A stretch of DNA of 64,000 nt, taken from assembly GCA_000771265.1 (NCBI GenBank), contig JDUB01000007.1, positions 62,001-126,000 of the forward strand. Reading direction: 5' to 3'. Under the pieces are notes generated by a model. The model was not told the origin of the DNA. It searched no databases and saw nothing but the letters and a program-made list of their open reading frames with translations. Shown here piece after piece: positions 8,106-16,943 of the stretch (positions within the stretch are counted from its first letter, which is position 1; each line of letters opens with the position of its first letter). The translations under genes were made by a program, and so were the position numbers. Origin of the DNA: Bifidobacterium thermophilum DSM 20210. GTDB lineage: Bacteria > Actinomycetota > Actinomycetes > Actinomycetales > Bifidobacteriaceae.

Positions 8106-10826
8106 TTGGAGGGTCCCGAAATCAAGGCCGTAGAGGCCGTAATCGACAATGGTTCATTTGGCAAGCGCACGTTGCGTTTTGAGACGGGTCGTCTCGCCCA
8201 GCAGGCGGATGGGGCCGTGGCCGCCTATCTTGATGATGATTCGATGGTCCTGTCCACCACCACGGCCGGCTCCAGCCCGAAGGAGAACTACGACTTCTTC
8301 CCGCTGACCGTTGACGTGGAAGAGAAGATGTACGCCGCGGGCAAGATCCCGGGCTCCTTCTTCCGCCGTGAGGGCCGCCCGAGCTCCGAGGCGATTCTCG
8401 CCTGCCGTATCATCGACCGTCCGCTGCGCCCGCTGTTCCCGCACACGCTGCGCAACGAAGTGCAGGTCGTTGAGACCGTGCTCGCCGTCAACCCTGACGA
8501 CGCCTACGATGTGCTTGCCCTGAACGCCGCATCCGCATCCACCATGATTTCCGGTCTGCCGTTCGAAGGTCCGGTTTCCGGTGTGCGTCTCGCCCTGATC
8601 GACGGCCAGTGGGTCGCCTTCCCGCGCTGGAGCGAGCGTGAGCGTGCGGTCTTCGAGATCGTCGTCGCCGGCCGCGTGGTCGAGAACGGTGATGTCGCAA
8701 TCGCCATGATCGAGGCCGGTGCCGGCAAGAACGCCTGGCACCTCATCTATGACGAGGGCCAGACCAAGCCGGATGAGGAAGTCGTCGCCGGCGGTCTTGA
8801 GGCCGCCAAGCCGTTCATCAAGGCGATTTGCGAGGCCCAGAACGAGCTCAAGGCCAAGGCTCCGAAGCCAGCCAAGGAGTTCCAGCTGTTCCCGGAGTAC
8901 ACCGAGGACCTCTACAACCGCATCGACGAGATCGCCCACTCCCAGCTCGACGAAGCCCTGTCCATCGCGGAAAAGCTGCCTCGTCAGGAGCGCATCCACG
9001 AAATCAAGGAACAGGTGCGCGAGCAGCTGGCCAACGAGTTCACCGACATGGACGACGCCGAGAAGGAAAAGGAACTCGGCAACGCGTTCAAGGAGCTGCA
9101 GCGCCAGATTGTGCGCCGTCGCATCCTGACCCAGGACTACCGCATCGACGGCCGCGGCCTGCGCGACATCCGCACCCTGTCCGCCGAAGTGGACATCGTG
9201 CCGCGCGTGCACGGCTCCGCCCTCTTCCAGCGCGGCGAAACCCAGATCCTGGGTGTCACCACGCTCGGCATGCTCAAGATGGAACAGCAGATCGACGCGC
9301 TGAGCGGCCCGCAGTCCAAGCGGTACATGCACAACTACGAGATGCCGCCGTATTCGACCGGCGAAACCGGCCGTGTCGGCTCCCCGAAGCGCCGCGAAAT
9401 CGGCCATGGCGCCCTCGCCGAGAAGGCTCTCGTGCCTGTGTTGCCGAGCCGCGAGGAGTTCCCGTACGCCATCCGTCAGGTCTCCGAGGCCATCGGTTCC
9501 AACGGTTCCACCTCCATGGGCTCCGTGTGCGCCTCCACTCTGTCGCTGCTGTCCGCCGGCGTGCCGCTGAAGGCCCCGGTTGCGGGCATCGCGATGGGCC
9601 TGGTCTCTGGTGACGTTGACGGCCAGCACATCTACAAGACGCTGACCGACATCCTGGGCGCTGAGGACGCGTTCGGCGATATGGACTTCAAGGTGGCTGG
9701 CACTTCTGAGTTCATCACCGCGTTGCAGCTGGATACCAAGCTCGACGGCATTCCGGCCGACGTGCTCGCCGCCGCCCTGCAGCAGGCGAAGGAAGCCCGC
9801 GCCACGATTCTCGACTTGATCAACGAGTGCATCGACGGCCCGGCCGAGATGAGCCCGTTCGCTCCGCGTATCATCACCACCAAGGTGCCTGTCGACAAGA
9901 TCGGCGAGGTCATCGGCCCGAAGGGCAAGATGATTAATCAGATCCAGGAGGACACCGGCGCCGAGATCACCATCGAGGACGACGGCACCGTCTACATCTC
10001 CTCCGAGGGTGGCGAGGCTGCCGAGAAGGCGAAGGGCATCATCGATTCCATCGCCAACCCGCATGTCCCTGAACCGGGCGAGGTCTACAACGGCAAGGTC
10101 GTTAAGACCACCAGCTTCGGCGCATTCGTGAACCTGACCCCGGGCACCGACGGCCTGCTGCACATCTCCCAGGTGCGTAACCTCGCCAACGGCGAGCGTA
10201 TCGACGCCGTTGAGGACGTGCTCAAGGAAGGCGACACCGTCGAGGTCGTCGTGCAGGGTGTTGATGACCGCGGCAAGATCTCCCTGGCCATCCCCGGTTT
10301 CGAGGACCAGGAGTCTTCGGCTCCACGTTCCGCCGGTCGCGGGCGTGACGAGCGTCGTGGCGGCGGCCGTGGCCGTCGTGATGAGGGCGAGGATCGCGGA
10401 TATCGCGGTGGCCGTCGTTCCCGCGATGACCGTGACGAGCGTGATGATGAGTATGATGATCGTCCGCGTCGTGGCCGTCGTTCCGACCGTGATGACCGTG
10501 ACGACCGTTACGATGACGACCGCCGTCCGTCTCGCCGCAACCGTGACGACCGCTATGACGATGAGCGTCCGGCCCGTCGTTCCCGTGATGATCGTGACGA
10601 GCGTGATGATGAGTATGATGATCGTCCGCGTCGTGGTCGTCGCTCCGAGCGTTCGGAGCGTGACGACCGTGGTGGCCGTGGCTATCGTGGCGGCCGTCGT
10701 GACGACCGCAACCCGCGCTATGCGGCGGATGATCACTATGACGAGTATCGCGCTGACCGCGAGGAGCGTCATGAGCGTCCGCGTCGCCGTGTGCGCCGCG
10801 ATTTCGATCCGTTCGAGGAGGACTGA
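8106..10826 (+). CDS. pnp: Polyribonucleotide nucleotidyltransferase (PNPase) with long RD-rich tail
   Basis: PNPase degrades RNA 3'->5' by phosphorolysis and can add nucleotides in reverse. Order: first RNase PH-like domain (~15-150), helical linker, second RNase PH domain (~330-560, with [21 protein letters not shown] and [19 protein letters not shown]), KH domain (~585-645, [13 protein letters not shown]) and S1 domain (~655-725, [15 protein letters not shown]). About 165 extra C-terminal residues follow, made of Arg-Asp-Asp-Arg blocks with an internal 55-residue duplication. This makes 906 aa against ~711 in E. coli. The start is TTG at 8106 with AAAGGAGG upstream. The charged tail is probably disordered and RNA-binding, or a hub for degradosome partners (inference). 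Confidence 0.96.
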   Translation: MEGPEIKAVEAVIDNGSFGKRTLRFETGRLAQQADGAVAAYLDDDSMVLSTTTAGSSPKENYDFFPLTVDVEEKMYAAGKIPGSFFRREGRPSSEAILACRIIDRPLRPLFPHTLRNEVQVVETVLAVNPDDAYDVLALNAASASTMISGLPFEGPVSGVRLALIDGQWVAFPRWSERERAVFEIVVAGRVVENGDVAIAMIEAGAGKNAWHLIYDEGQTKPDEEVVAGGLEAAKPFIKAICEAQNELKAKAPKPAKEFQLFPEYTEDLYNRIDEIAHSQLDEALSIAEKLPRQERIHEIKEQVREQLANEFTDMDDAEKEKELGNAFKELQRQIVRRRILTQDYRIDGRGLRDIRTLSAEVDIVPRVHGSALFQRGETQILGVTTLGMLKMEQQIDALSGPQSKRYMHNYEMPPYSTGETGRVGSPKRREIGHGALAEKALVPVLPSREEFPYAIRQVSEAIGSNGSTSMGSVCASTLSLLSAGVPLKAPVAGIAMGLVSGDVDGQHIYKTLTDILGAEDAFGDMDFKVAGTSEFITALQLDTKLDGIPADVLAAALQQAKEARATILDLINECIDGPAEMSPFAPRIITTKVPVDKIGEVIGPKGKMINQIQEDTGAEITIEDDGTVYISSEGGEAAEKAKGIIDSIANPHVPEPGEVYNGKVVKTTSFGAFVNLTPGTDGLLHISQVRNLANGERIDAVEDVLKEGDTVEVVVQGVDDRGKISLAIPGFEDQESSAPRSAGRGRDERRGGGRGRRDEGEDRGYRGGRRSRDDRDERDDEYDDRPRRGRRSDRDDRDDRYDDDRRPSRRNRDDRYDDERPARRSRDDRDERDDEYDDRPRRGRRSERSERDDRGGRGYRGGRRDDRNPRYAADDHYDEYRADREERHERPRRRVRRDFDPFEED
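10414..10648 (+). repeat. 165-bp internal repeat in the pnp tail
   Basis: The 70-bp segment at 10414-10483 recurs with few changes at 10579-10648, a period of 165 bp (55 codons, so in frame). Both copies encode [20 protein letters not shown]. Confidence 0.8.
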
Positions 10827-10881
10827 TCGCACACTAGGCAGGTTGTGCATGGTATGACCGCCCGGTTCCGCTGAACTGATT

Positions 10882-10911
10882 GGGCCGTCGGGATTTCCCG
10901 GCGGCCCTTTT
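10882..10911 (+). terminator. Intrinsic terminator of pnp
   Basis: Stem GGGCCGTCGGG (10882-10892) / CCCGGCGGCCC (10897-10907), with one wobble pair, is followed by TTTT. Confidence 0.85.
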
Positions 10912-10922
10912 GTGTGGGATGC

Positions 10923-11018
10923 CCTGTTGTCCCCAACGCCCTATGCTCTGAATACCCTGTGCCTTGAACGTCCTGTGCCTGGAAGGTCCTGGCCGCTCAA
11001 CGTCCTCTGCCTTGAACG
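10923..11018. repeat. Six degenerate 16-bp tandem repeats
   Basis: Units start at 10923, 10939, 10955, 10971, 10987 and 11003, with a partial seventh at 11019. The approximate consensus is YCCTGTGCCTTGAACG. They follow the pnp terminator. Together with the inverted repeat at 11051 they fill most of the 10827-11253 spacer. Confidence 0.85.
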
Positions 11019-11050
11019 CCCTGTGCCGCCGCAACCGTGGCACTCACTTT

Positions 11051-11096
11051 CACAAACTGTCTACGCTGATAGGCGGTTTAGCGTCACCAGTTTGGG
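11051..11096. repeat. Dispersed inverted repeat, copy 2
   Basis: Left arm CACAAACTGTCTACGCTGA and right arm TTAGCGTCACCAGTTTGGG pair imperfectly. Same family as the element at 6138. Confidence 0.75.
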
Positions 11097-11253
11097 AAGT
11101 ACCATGTTCTCGATGGGTAGGCTCTAAGTCCTCGATGGGCAGACCCCAAGAATCCAACGATGTGTCCGTTGGTACAAGGCTTCTGTAATAATTGAACAGT
11201 TGGACAGTCCTGCCGGGTTCATGGCGATTCCCGGAATTTCGAAGGAGAGAACG

Positions 11254-11817
11254 ATGGTGTGGATCATCATTGCCGTCATCGTGCTGCTGATCATTGTGTG
11301 GATGATCAGCGCCTACAACAATCTGGTCACCCTGCGCAACCGGGTCAAGAATGGTTGGGCGCAGATTGATGTCCAGCTCAAGCAGCGTGCCGATCTGGTG
11401 CCGAACCTTGTGGAAACCGTCAAGGGGTATGCCACCCATGAGTCCCAGGTACTCACGCAGGTCACCGAGGCTCGCGCGAAGGCCGTCGCCGTGGCCGCCG
11501 ACAAGCAGGCAGGTACCGCGGAACGCATCGCCGCCGAGAACGAGCTGACCCGGGCCCTGTTCAACCTGCAGGCCACCGCTGAGGCGTATCCGCAACTTCA
11601 AGCGAATCAGAACTTCATGGATCTGCAACACCAGCTGCAAGATCTCGAACAGAAGATCGCCTACGCGCGTCAGTTCTACAACGATGTCGTCATGAAGCTC
11701 AACAACGCAATCGAGACCTTCCCGAGCAATATCGTGGCCGGCCTGTTCCACTTCGAGCAGGCGGATTACTTCCAGGTGGACGACGCCTCCAGGCTTGCCC
11801 CGCAAGTGAAGTTCTGA
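11254..11817 (+). CDS. LemA family protein
   Basis: LemA-family membrane protein, 187 aa, with an N-terminal hydrophobic segment (residues ~2-21) and a helical body. The family signature YNNLVTLRNRVKNGWAQIDV followed by LKQRADLVPNLVETVKGY is clear. The ATG at 11254 has AAGGAGA 7 bp upstream. The function of LemA proteins is not settled. The next two genes are DUF2207-type membrane proteins, a pairing common in Gram-positive bacteria that suggests a shared membrane or envelope role. Confidence 0.92.
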   Translation: MVWIIIAVIVLLIIVWMISAYNNLVTLRNRVKNGWAQIDVQLKQRADLVPNLVETVKGYATHESQVLTQVTEARAKAVAVAADKQAGTAERIAAENELTRALFNLQATAEAYPQLQANQNFMDLQHQLQDLEQKIAYARQFYNDVVMKLNNAIETFPSNIVAGLFHFEQADYFQVDDASRLAPQVKF

Positions 11818-11931
11818 GCCGAATCCATAGAGGCTCACAGGTAAGTTCTCCAAGTGGTCCGCGGTGCTTACAGTGCCGCGGACCGCGTGGATTGTCGTCG
11901 TGAATTTTCGAGGATTGTCGGAAGGGCAAAT

Positions 11932-14142
11932 ATGCAGAACCGGGGTAAGACTTGGCTGAAGACCATTGCTATCATGGTCGCGGTGACGTTGGTCGCCGCC
12001 GCCGCGTTGGTCTTGACGACTGGTTGGACCAGCTCCCCGGATCTGTCGTATCGGAGCGTGGACTATCAGGTCAAGGTGATGGCCAACGGTGACCTGCGCA
12101 TCACCGAGCATATCGATGTCAAGCTCAAAAACCGTGACAGGCCGTGGCGGCAGCTGTACCAGCGCTATACGCTGGACCCTGACAAACTCACCGCGATCAC
12201 GGACATCAGCGTGAAGAACACCACCGCCGGGGTGAGCTATTCGCAGGGCGATCCTGTCATCGCCGGTTCGCAGACCGTCTCCCAGTGGGACAGCCAGTAT
12301 GCAGGGCATTGGTATATCGGTACTGTCGACTCCAGTGACTCGCTGCAACAGTACGATCCCGCCTCCACAACCAACGGCACCGTGGAGCTCGGCTGGAATA
12401 TTCCGGCGGTCAATGCCGCCGACAGCATCGGCTTCGATATTTCTATGACATTCAAAGGTGTCGCCACGGCATACGACGATGTCGCCGCATTCCAGTGGGA
12501 GCCCGTGGGCGAATCAAACAGCGTCCCGATCGGCAAACTGACCGGTACCGTCACCTTCCCGGAGGGAATCAACGAGAAGAACTCGTGGGCGTGGCTGCAT
12601 TATGAGGGCACATCAACCACTGCGCGCGGCAAGGGCGGGTCGCTCAATTTCACCGCATACGACGTGAAATCCGGCATGTATCTCGATCTTGTCACCATGT
12701 ACGACGTGTCGGCGACCAAAGATGTCGCCCGTCACGCCAGCGGCGACTACCGTAGCACGCTGATGAGCACGGAACAACGCAAAGAGCGGGAGTGGAACTC
12801 GAAACGCAGGGTGGAGGCCGCGCTGCTGATCGCCAAGATTGCGCTCGCCGTGATCATCGGCATCCTGATCATGCTCTGCCTAATCATGGCGATCATCCGC
12901 AGCAAGCGCAAAGCGGCGTTCCCCCAAGACCCCGGATACCGCCGCGATCCGCCGGATATGAGCCCGAACAATGCCGCGCAGCTCAATGGGGTGATTGAGC
13001 ACATCTCCTCCGAACAGACCCAGTCGCGCGCGTTGAATGCTACCATGCTGTCACTCGCCTCGAAACACGCCATCAGGATCCTGCCCGGCTCGGCAGCCTC
13101 GTATGGCGCCATCGACGTGTCCCATCCGGACGGCGCAACCGTGTCATCCTATGTCAACACCCCGCAGGTAGCGGCATCCGTGACATCGGTCCCGTCCTAC
13201 TACAACGTGACGATCGCAATCGAACCTGGCAGCTATGACCCTGCGCACCGCGACGCGTTGAACCTGTGCGAGTCGGAGAGCGCGCTGCTCGACTACTTGC
13301 AGCTGGTGGGCGAACACCACGCGTCCCGCGTGTTCGACATGCAACAGATGCGCGCCATGATGAATGACTGGGAGGAGGGCGCCAGGAAGCTACAGGACCT
13401 GAAACTCAAGTTCATTCTGGAGTACGGCAAGCTCAACGCGTCCACCTCATACGGCGGCTGGAGCAATCTCGTGGCTTGCCTGAGCGTGGTATATGCGATT
13501 GTGTGCCACAACATGTTTGCCAGCAACCTGTTCCTGCAATTCGTGACCGTCCTGCCGGTCGCCTGCTGCGTCGGCGCGTACATCGGCCTCATACATCTCC
13601 AGGTGCTCACCGACAAGGGCAAGGCGCTGGCCACCCAGATCGACGCGTTCAAGCGCTACATCACCGATTTCAGTGATTTCAAGGATCGCGGCGCTGCCGA
13701 TCTCGCCTTGTGGGACCGGTATCTCGTGTATGCGGCGGCTTTCGGATTATCCGAGGTAGTCATGCGGCAACTGGCCCATGCGGCCCCTGAGCTGTCCGAT
13801 GCGCGATGGCTTGACGAGAACGCCACCGATTCGCTGCTGTACTGGATGTACCGCCCGAGCCTGTGGTCCTTCGACTTCGGGCCGAATGCGGGCGCTGCGT
13901 TTGGCGGTGCTGCGGCAGGCGCCTCGTTTACGCCATCGTCCTTCACTGATCTGGGTGACCAGCTGAGCGCCGGATTCGCACAGGTCTCGGATGCCGCGCA
14001 GACTTTGCTCGCCCCGGCAAGCTCGTCGTCGGGCGGCAGTTTCTCTGGTGGTAGCTTCTCCGGTGGTGGTAGCTTCTCCGGTGGTGGCGGCTTCGGCGGT
14101 GGTGGCGGCGGAGCCGGCGGCGGCAGTTTCGGCGGCCGCTGA
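11932..14142 (+). CDS. DUF2207 domain membrane protein, Gly-rich C-terminus
   Basis: 736 aa from the ATG at 11932 (GGAAGGG upstream). An N-terminal membrane segment (~8-28) precedes an extracellular DUF2207 domain (~35-270, starting SYRSVDYQVKVMANGDLRI). A second membrane helix (~300-325), a cytosolic region, two further helices (~510-560) and the family's FSDFKDRGAADLALWDRYLVYA segment follow. The tail is a Gly/Ser/Phe repeat (SFSGGG and similar), probably disordered or adhesive. No catalytic residues were identified. It lies between lemA and a shorter paralogue and is likely cotranscribed with both. Confidence 0.85.
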   Translation: MQNRGKTWLKTIAIMVAVTLVAAAALVLTTGWTSSPDLSYRSVDYQVKVMANGDLRITEHIDVKLKNRDRPWRQLYQRYTLDPDKLTAITDISVKNTTAGVSYSQGDPVIAGSQTVSQWDSQYAGHWYIGTVDSSDSLQQYDPASTTNGTVELGWNIPAVNAADSIGFDISMTFKGVATAYDDVAAFQWEPVGESNSVPIGKLTGTVTFPEGINEKNSWAWLHYEGTSTTARGKGGSLNFTAYDVKSGMYLDLVTMYDVSATKDVARHASGDYRSTLMSTEQRKEREWNSKRRVEAALLIAKIALAVIIGILIMLCLIMAIIRSKRKAAFPQDPGYRRDPPDMSPNNAAQLNGVIEHISSEQTQSRALNATMLSLASKHAIRILPGSAASYGAIDVSHPDGATVSSYVNTPQVAASVTSVPSYYNVTIAIEPGSYDPAHRDALNLCESESALLDYLQLVGEHHASRVFDMQQMRAMMNDWEEGARKLQDLKLKFILEYGKLNASTSYGGWSNLVACLSVVYAIVCHNMFASNLFLQFVTVLPVACCVGAYIGLIHLQVLTDKGKALATQIDAFKRYITDFSDFKDRGAADLALWDRYLVYAAAFGLSEVVMRQLAHAAPELSDARWLDENATDSLLYWMYRPSLWSFDFGPNAGAAFGGAAAGASFTPSSFTDLGDQLSAGFAQVSDAAQTLLAPASSSSGGSFSGGSFSGGGSFSGGGGFGGGGGGAGGGSFGGR

Positions 14143-14160
14143 CACCGAGGCGAAGATACC

Positions 14161-15657
14161 GTGTATATCGTTGATGCCGGCGGCAGGCCGGACCATGCGC
14201 TGGATTGGCTGTCGGCTATGCCGTTGCCGCATTTCCTCGAGCATCATCGGGTGCTGCGCGGGGCATTCGCGGGTCTTATCGTGCTGGCCCTCAGCGTGGC
14301 AGCCATGGTCTACATCGCCGGTGACCGGTTCCGTTCGGATGTACTGCGTGCCGTGAGCAGTGCGGCGCCGCCGAGCTTGACGACCGGTCAGTTGAATCTG
14401 CTCGCGTTGTGCGTTGCGCTTGCGGTGGCCGGACTCGTATCGATGGTCGTCGCCGCGTTAAGCGCACGCGTGGTGAAAAGCATCGGGTATTGGCGCCAGG
14501 AACCGGATATCAGTCCGGCAAGCGCTGCTTGGATTCGCGGCATGATGAACGGGCGAGATTGGTCCAGTGTGCTTCCCCGTGCACTGGCCGCGTCGGTGCT
14601 GTCGCTTGCTTCCAAAGGCGCAATCGCGCTGCTGCCTGGGAATGTGGGTCGTAACGCCACCGCCGGGGCGGCGGGCCGGAAGCAAACTGCCGGCCATCCA
14701 GGCGAATACATCGCCGACGCTTACGGCAACCCCCGCGCTTCTGTCGCATTCGCTGACGTACCGGGCGCGCAGGTCCTCGATGCGATGCCGGGGCAAACGT
14801 TCACGCCAGTGTCGTCGCAGCCGTCCACCCCAACAGGGGTGCCCGGACCGGCAGTTGCCGTCACGCCCTCACCGTATGCTCCGGCCGATTCTGATACATC
14901 CCCCGGCAAGACAACGCCTGACCCCATTCATCACGTAGCAGACGGCTGGCTGGGATTTGACGGCCCCGAGGGCAGCGTCACCACCATCGTGATCCTGCCC
15001 GCTGCTCATGATCCGCACCTTGCCCTGTACGACAGCGAAATGGCTGCGCTTGATGTTTTGGAACGTGTGGCGCAGCATAAGGGCGTCACCATGTTCGACA
15101 CCTCGCAGATGCGTGAAACATACCGCAATTGGGGTGACGGCACGCAGGCACTCACCGGTTTCTCCGACCGCATGCGGCTGGAATTCCGCGGTTTGCATGC
15201 CACCCATCGTGTGGGGCGGCTCGCGCTGGTATGTGGGCTGGTGCTGCTGCCTGTCTCGTTCGTCGCATTAGCTGTGCTGATGGCACAAGGTCTGATTGCA
15301 TTGCTCCCGGCGGTGACGATGGTGCTTGCCGTGACGATGCTGCTCGGCACGAATCGGTACGGTTTGACGTATACCGGTCGCTACTATGCGACCCAGGTCA
15401 ACGGTCTTGCCGACTATCTTGAGGATTTCGGCGAGTTCAAGGATCGTGACATCCCTGATTTGAAGTTGTGGAACCGGTATCTGGTGTTCGCCGCCGCCTT
15501 CGGTATTGCCAATAAGGCGCTGTGGCGTGGCCGGGACACGATTCCGATTGTTATCGACGAGCAGGAGTTTGAGGACCAGTTCACCTTTGTCGGCATGGCG
15601 TTGGACGCAGGCGTTGACCATGCCATCAACCTGTGGAATTGGCTGTTCGGTGACTGA
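14161..15657 (+). CDS. Membrane protein, paralogue of the DUF2207 C-terminal half
   Basis: 498 aa starting at GTG 14161, 18 bp after the preceding stop, with GAGGCGAAG upstream. It lacks the extracellular DUF2207 domain. It keeps the cytosolic/transmembrane half, shown by DTSQMRETYRNWGDG (matching DMQQMRAMMNDWEEG in the previous protein) and FGEFKDRDIPDLKLWNRYLVFAAAFGIANKA. There are hydrophobic segments near residues 40, 80, 350 and 375. A Pro/Thr/Ser-rich insert lies at ~200-265. It looks like a duplicated and trimmed copy. Function is unknown; a complex with the neighbouring protein is a reasonable guess. Confidence 0.8.
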   Translation: MYIVDAGGRPDHALDWLSAMPLPHFLEHHRVLRGAFAGLIVLALSVAAMVYIAGDRFRSDVLRAVSSAAPPSLTTGQLNLLALCVALAVAGLVSMVVAALSARVVKSIGYWRQEPDISPASAAWIRGMMNGRDWSSVLPRALAASVLSLASKGAIALLPGNVGRNATAGAAGRKQTAGHPGEYIADAYGNPRASVAFADVPGAQVLDAMPGQTFTPVSSQPSTPTGVPGPAVAVTPSPYAPADSDTSPGKTTPDPIHHVADGWLGFDGPEGSVTTIVILPAAHDPHLALYDSEMAALDVLERVAQHKGVTMFDTSQMRETYRNWGDGTQALTGFSDRMRLEFRGLHATHRVGRLALVCGLVLLPVSFVALAVLMAQGLIALLPAVTMVLAVTMLLGTNRYGLTYTGRYYATQVNGLADYLEDFGEFKDRDIPDLKLWNRYLVFAAAFGIANKALWRGRDTIPIVIDEQEFEDQFTFVGMALDAGVDHAINLWNWLFGD

Positions 15658-15911
15658 CCAAGGCAGCCGAAGTGGCAGGCGTCAGAATCCACAGTACCGG
15701 TGGATCAGCTGACAGAATCGCCCTGCGTGATTATCGTGCAATTGCTACGTACTCACTGCGAAATCACCGCGAAATCCATATCCGCCCGTAGGCTGGAACT
15801 GATTGCGTCAAGCTGCGATAGGCGAATCGGCGCCGAGGCCGCTTGGCCGACGGACACGTTGTCCGGCAGCCGCCTGCCATGAGGGTATGCGGTGTCCGCG
15901 AAGGAGGATTC

Positions 15912-16775
15912 ATGACGTTATTCCGTGATCTGGGACCGTTCCACACCACCGCCATCGGGCATGGCGAAATGCCGCTGACCATCGAGAACAACCGCGGACA
16001 TGCGGTCGGCATCGAGACGCTGCATGCCTCCCTTGACGCCGGCTGCCGCCATATCGACACCGCGTGGGCATATTACACGCCCGGCGAGGAGGAGCAGACC
16101 GGCGAGAAGCTGGTGCGCGAGGCGCTTGACACGTGGAACGGCCCGCGTGACGAGGTACTGGTCGCCACCAAGGTGGGGTTGCGCCGCGCATGGGACGGCG
16201 ACAAACCGATCTGGCCGCGTGACGGCAAGCCGGAGCATCTCATCGAATACGGCAAGCAGTCGGCGCAGGCGCTCGGCGTGGACGCGATCGACCTGCTGTA
16301 CCTGCACCGCCATGACCCGGAGGTCCCGTACGAGGAGTCCTGCGAAGGCATCAAGGCGCTGCTCGACCAGGGTGTGGCCAAATGGGCGGGCGTGTCGAAC
16401 GTCACTATCGAACAGCTGGATATCGCCCGGCGCGTGTTGGGCGACAAGCTGGTCGCCGTGCAGAACCAGTATTCCCCGATTCATCTGGAAACTCAGGACA
16501 CGCTTGATTACTGTGCGAAACTCGGCCTCGCATTCGTGTGCTGGAGTCCGCTTGGCGGGTATCGCCACCCCTACGACGAGCATCTGTTCGACCCGTTCCG
16601 TGAAGTCGCCGCGAAGCATGGTGTCAGCTACCAGCGGGTGGTGCTCGCGTGGGAGCTCGCCAAGGGCGACCACATGTTCGTGATTCCGGGCGCGCATCGA
16701 CCCGAAACCATCCTTGATTCGCTCAAGGCCGACGAACTCGAGCTCAGCCCCGACGAACTCGCCTATCTCGGCTGA
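15912..16775 (+). CDS. Aldo/keto reductase
   Basis: A 287-aa NAD(P)H-dependent oxidoreductase of the aldo/keto reductase fold. Family landmarks are the catalytic Asp/Tyr region HIDTAWAYYTPGEEEQTGEKL, the Lys in LVATKVG and the His in LLYLHRHDPEVPYEESCEGI. The C-terminal cofactor region is VIPGAHRPETILDSLKADEL. The ATG at 15912 has AAGGAGG 6 bp upstream. Substrate cannot be told from sequence. It stands alone; the ~250-bp spacer before it (15658-15911) shows nothing recognisable. Confidence 0.9.
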   Translation: MTLFRDLGPFHTTAIGHGEMPLTIENNRGHAVGIETLHASLDAGCRHIDTAWAYYTPGEEEQTGEKLVREALDTWNGPRDEVLVATKVGLRRAWDGDKPIWPRDGKPEHLIEYGKQSAQALGVDAIDLLYLHRHDPEVPYEESCEGIKALLDQGVAKWAGVSNVTIEQLDIARRVLGDKLVAVQNQYSPIHLETQDTLDYCAKLGLAFVCWSPLGGYRHPYDEHLFDPFREVAAKHGVSYQRVVLAWELAKGDHMFVIPGAHRPETILDSLKADELELSPDELAYLG

Positions 16776-16800
16776 GCTGGTCTCCAGCACCTGCTGTCTT

Positions 16801-16848
16801 CCACAAACTGGTTACGCTGAGGGGCTTGTCAGTGTAACCAGTTTGTGG
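16801..16848. repeat. Dispersed inverted repeat, copy 3 (best preserved)
   Basis: Two 20-bp arms, CCACAAACTGGTTACGCTGA (16801-16820) and TCAGTGTAACCAGTTTGTGG (16829-16848), pair with a single G-U and an 8-nt loop. No U-run follows. Confidence 0.9.
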
Positions 16849-16943
16849 AATGGAGCGATTCGTGGGGAGGCGGTTCTGGGGAAAAGACGCTGCAGAACGT
16901 TGCAGGACGTGTCATCGTGGCGAGGTTGTTATGCTATGCGGTG

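Noticed and set aside
8154-10850. Long 898-codon minus-strand open frame opposite pnp
   Set aside because: It is the shadow of a high-GC gene; its Thr/Ile-rich product simply mirrors the RD-repeat tail, and pnp is unambiguous.
16801-16848. Intrinsic terminator
   Set aside because: The stem is strong, but no U-run follows on either strand and the same element recurs elsewhere after real terminators.
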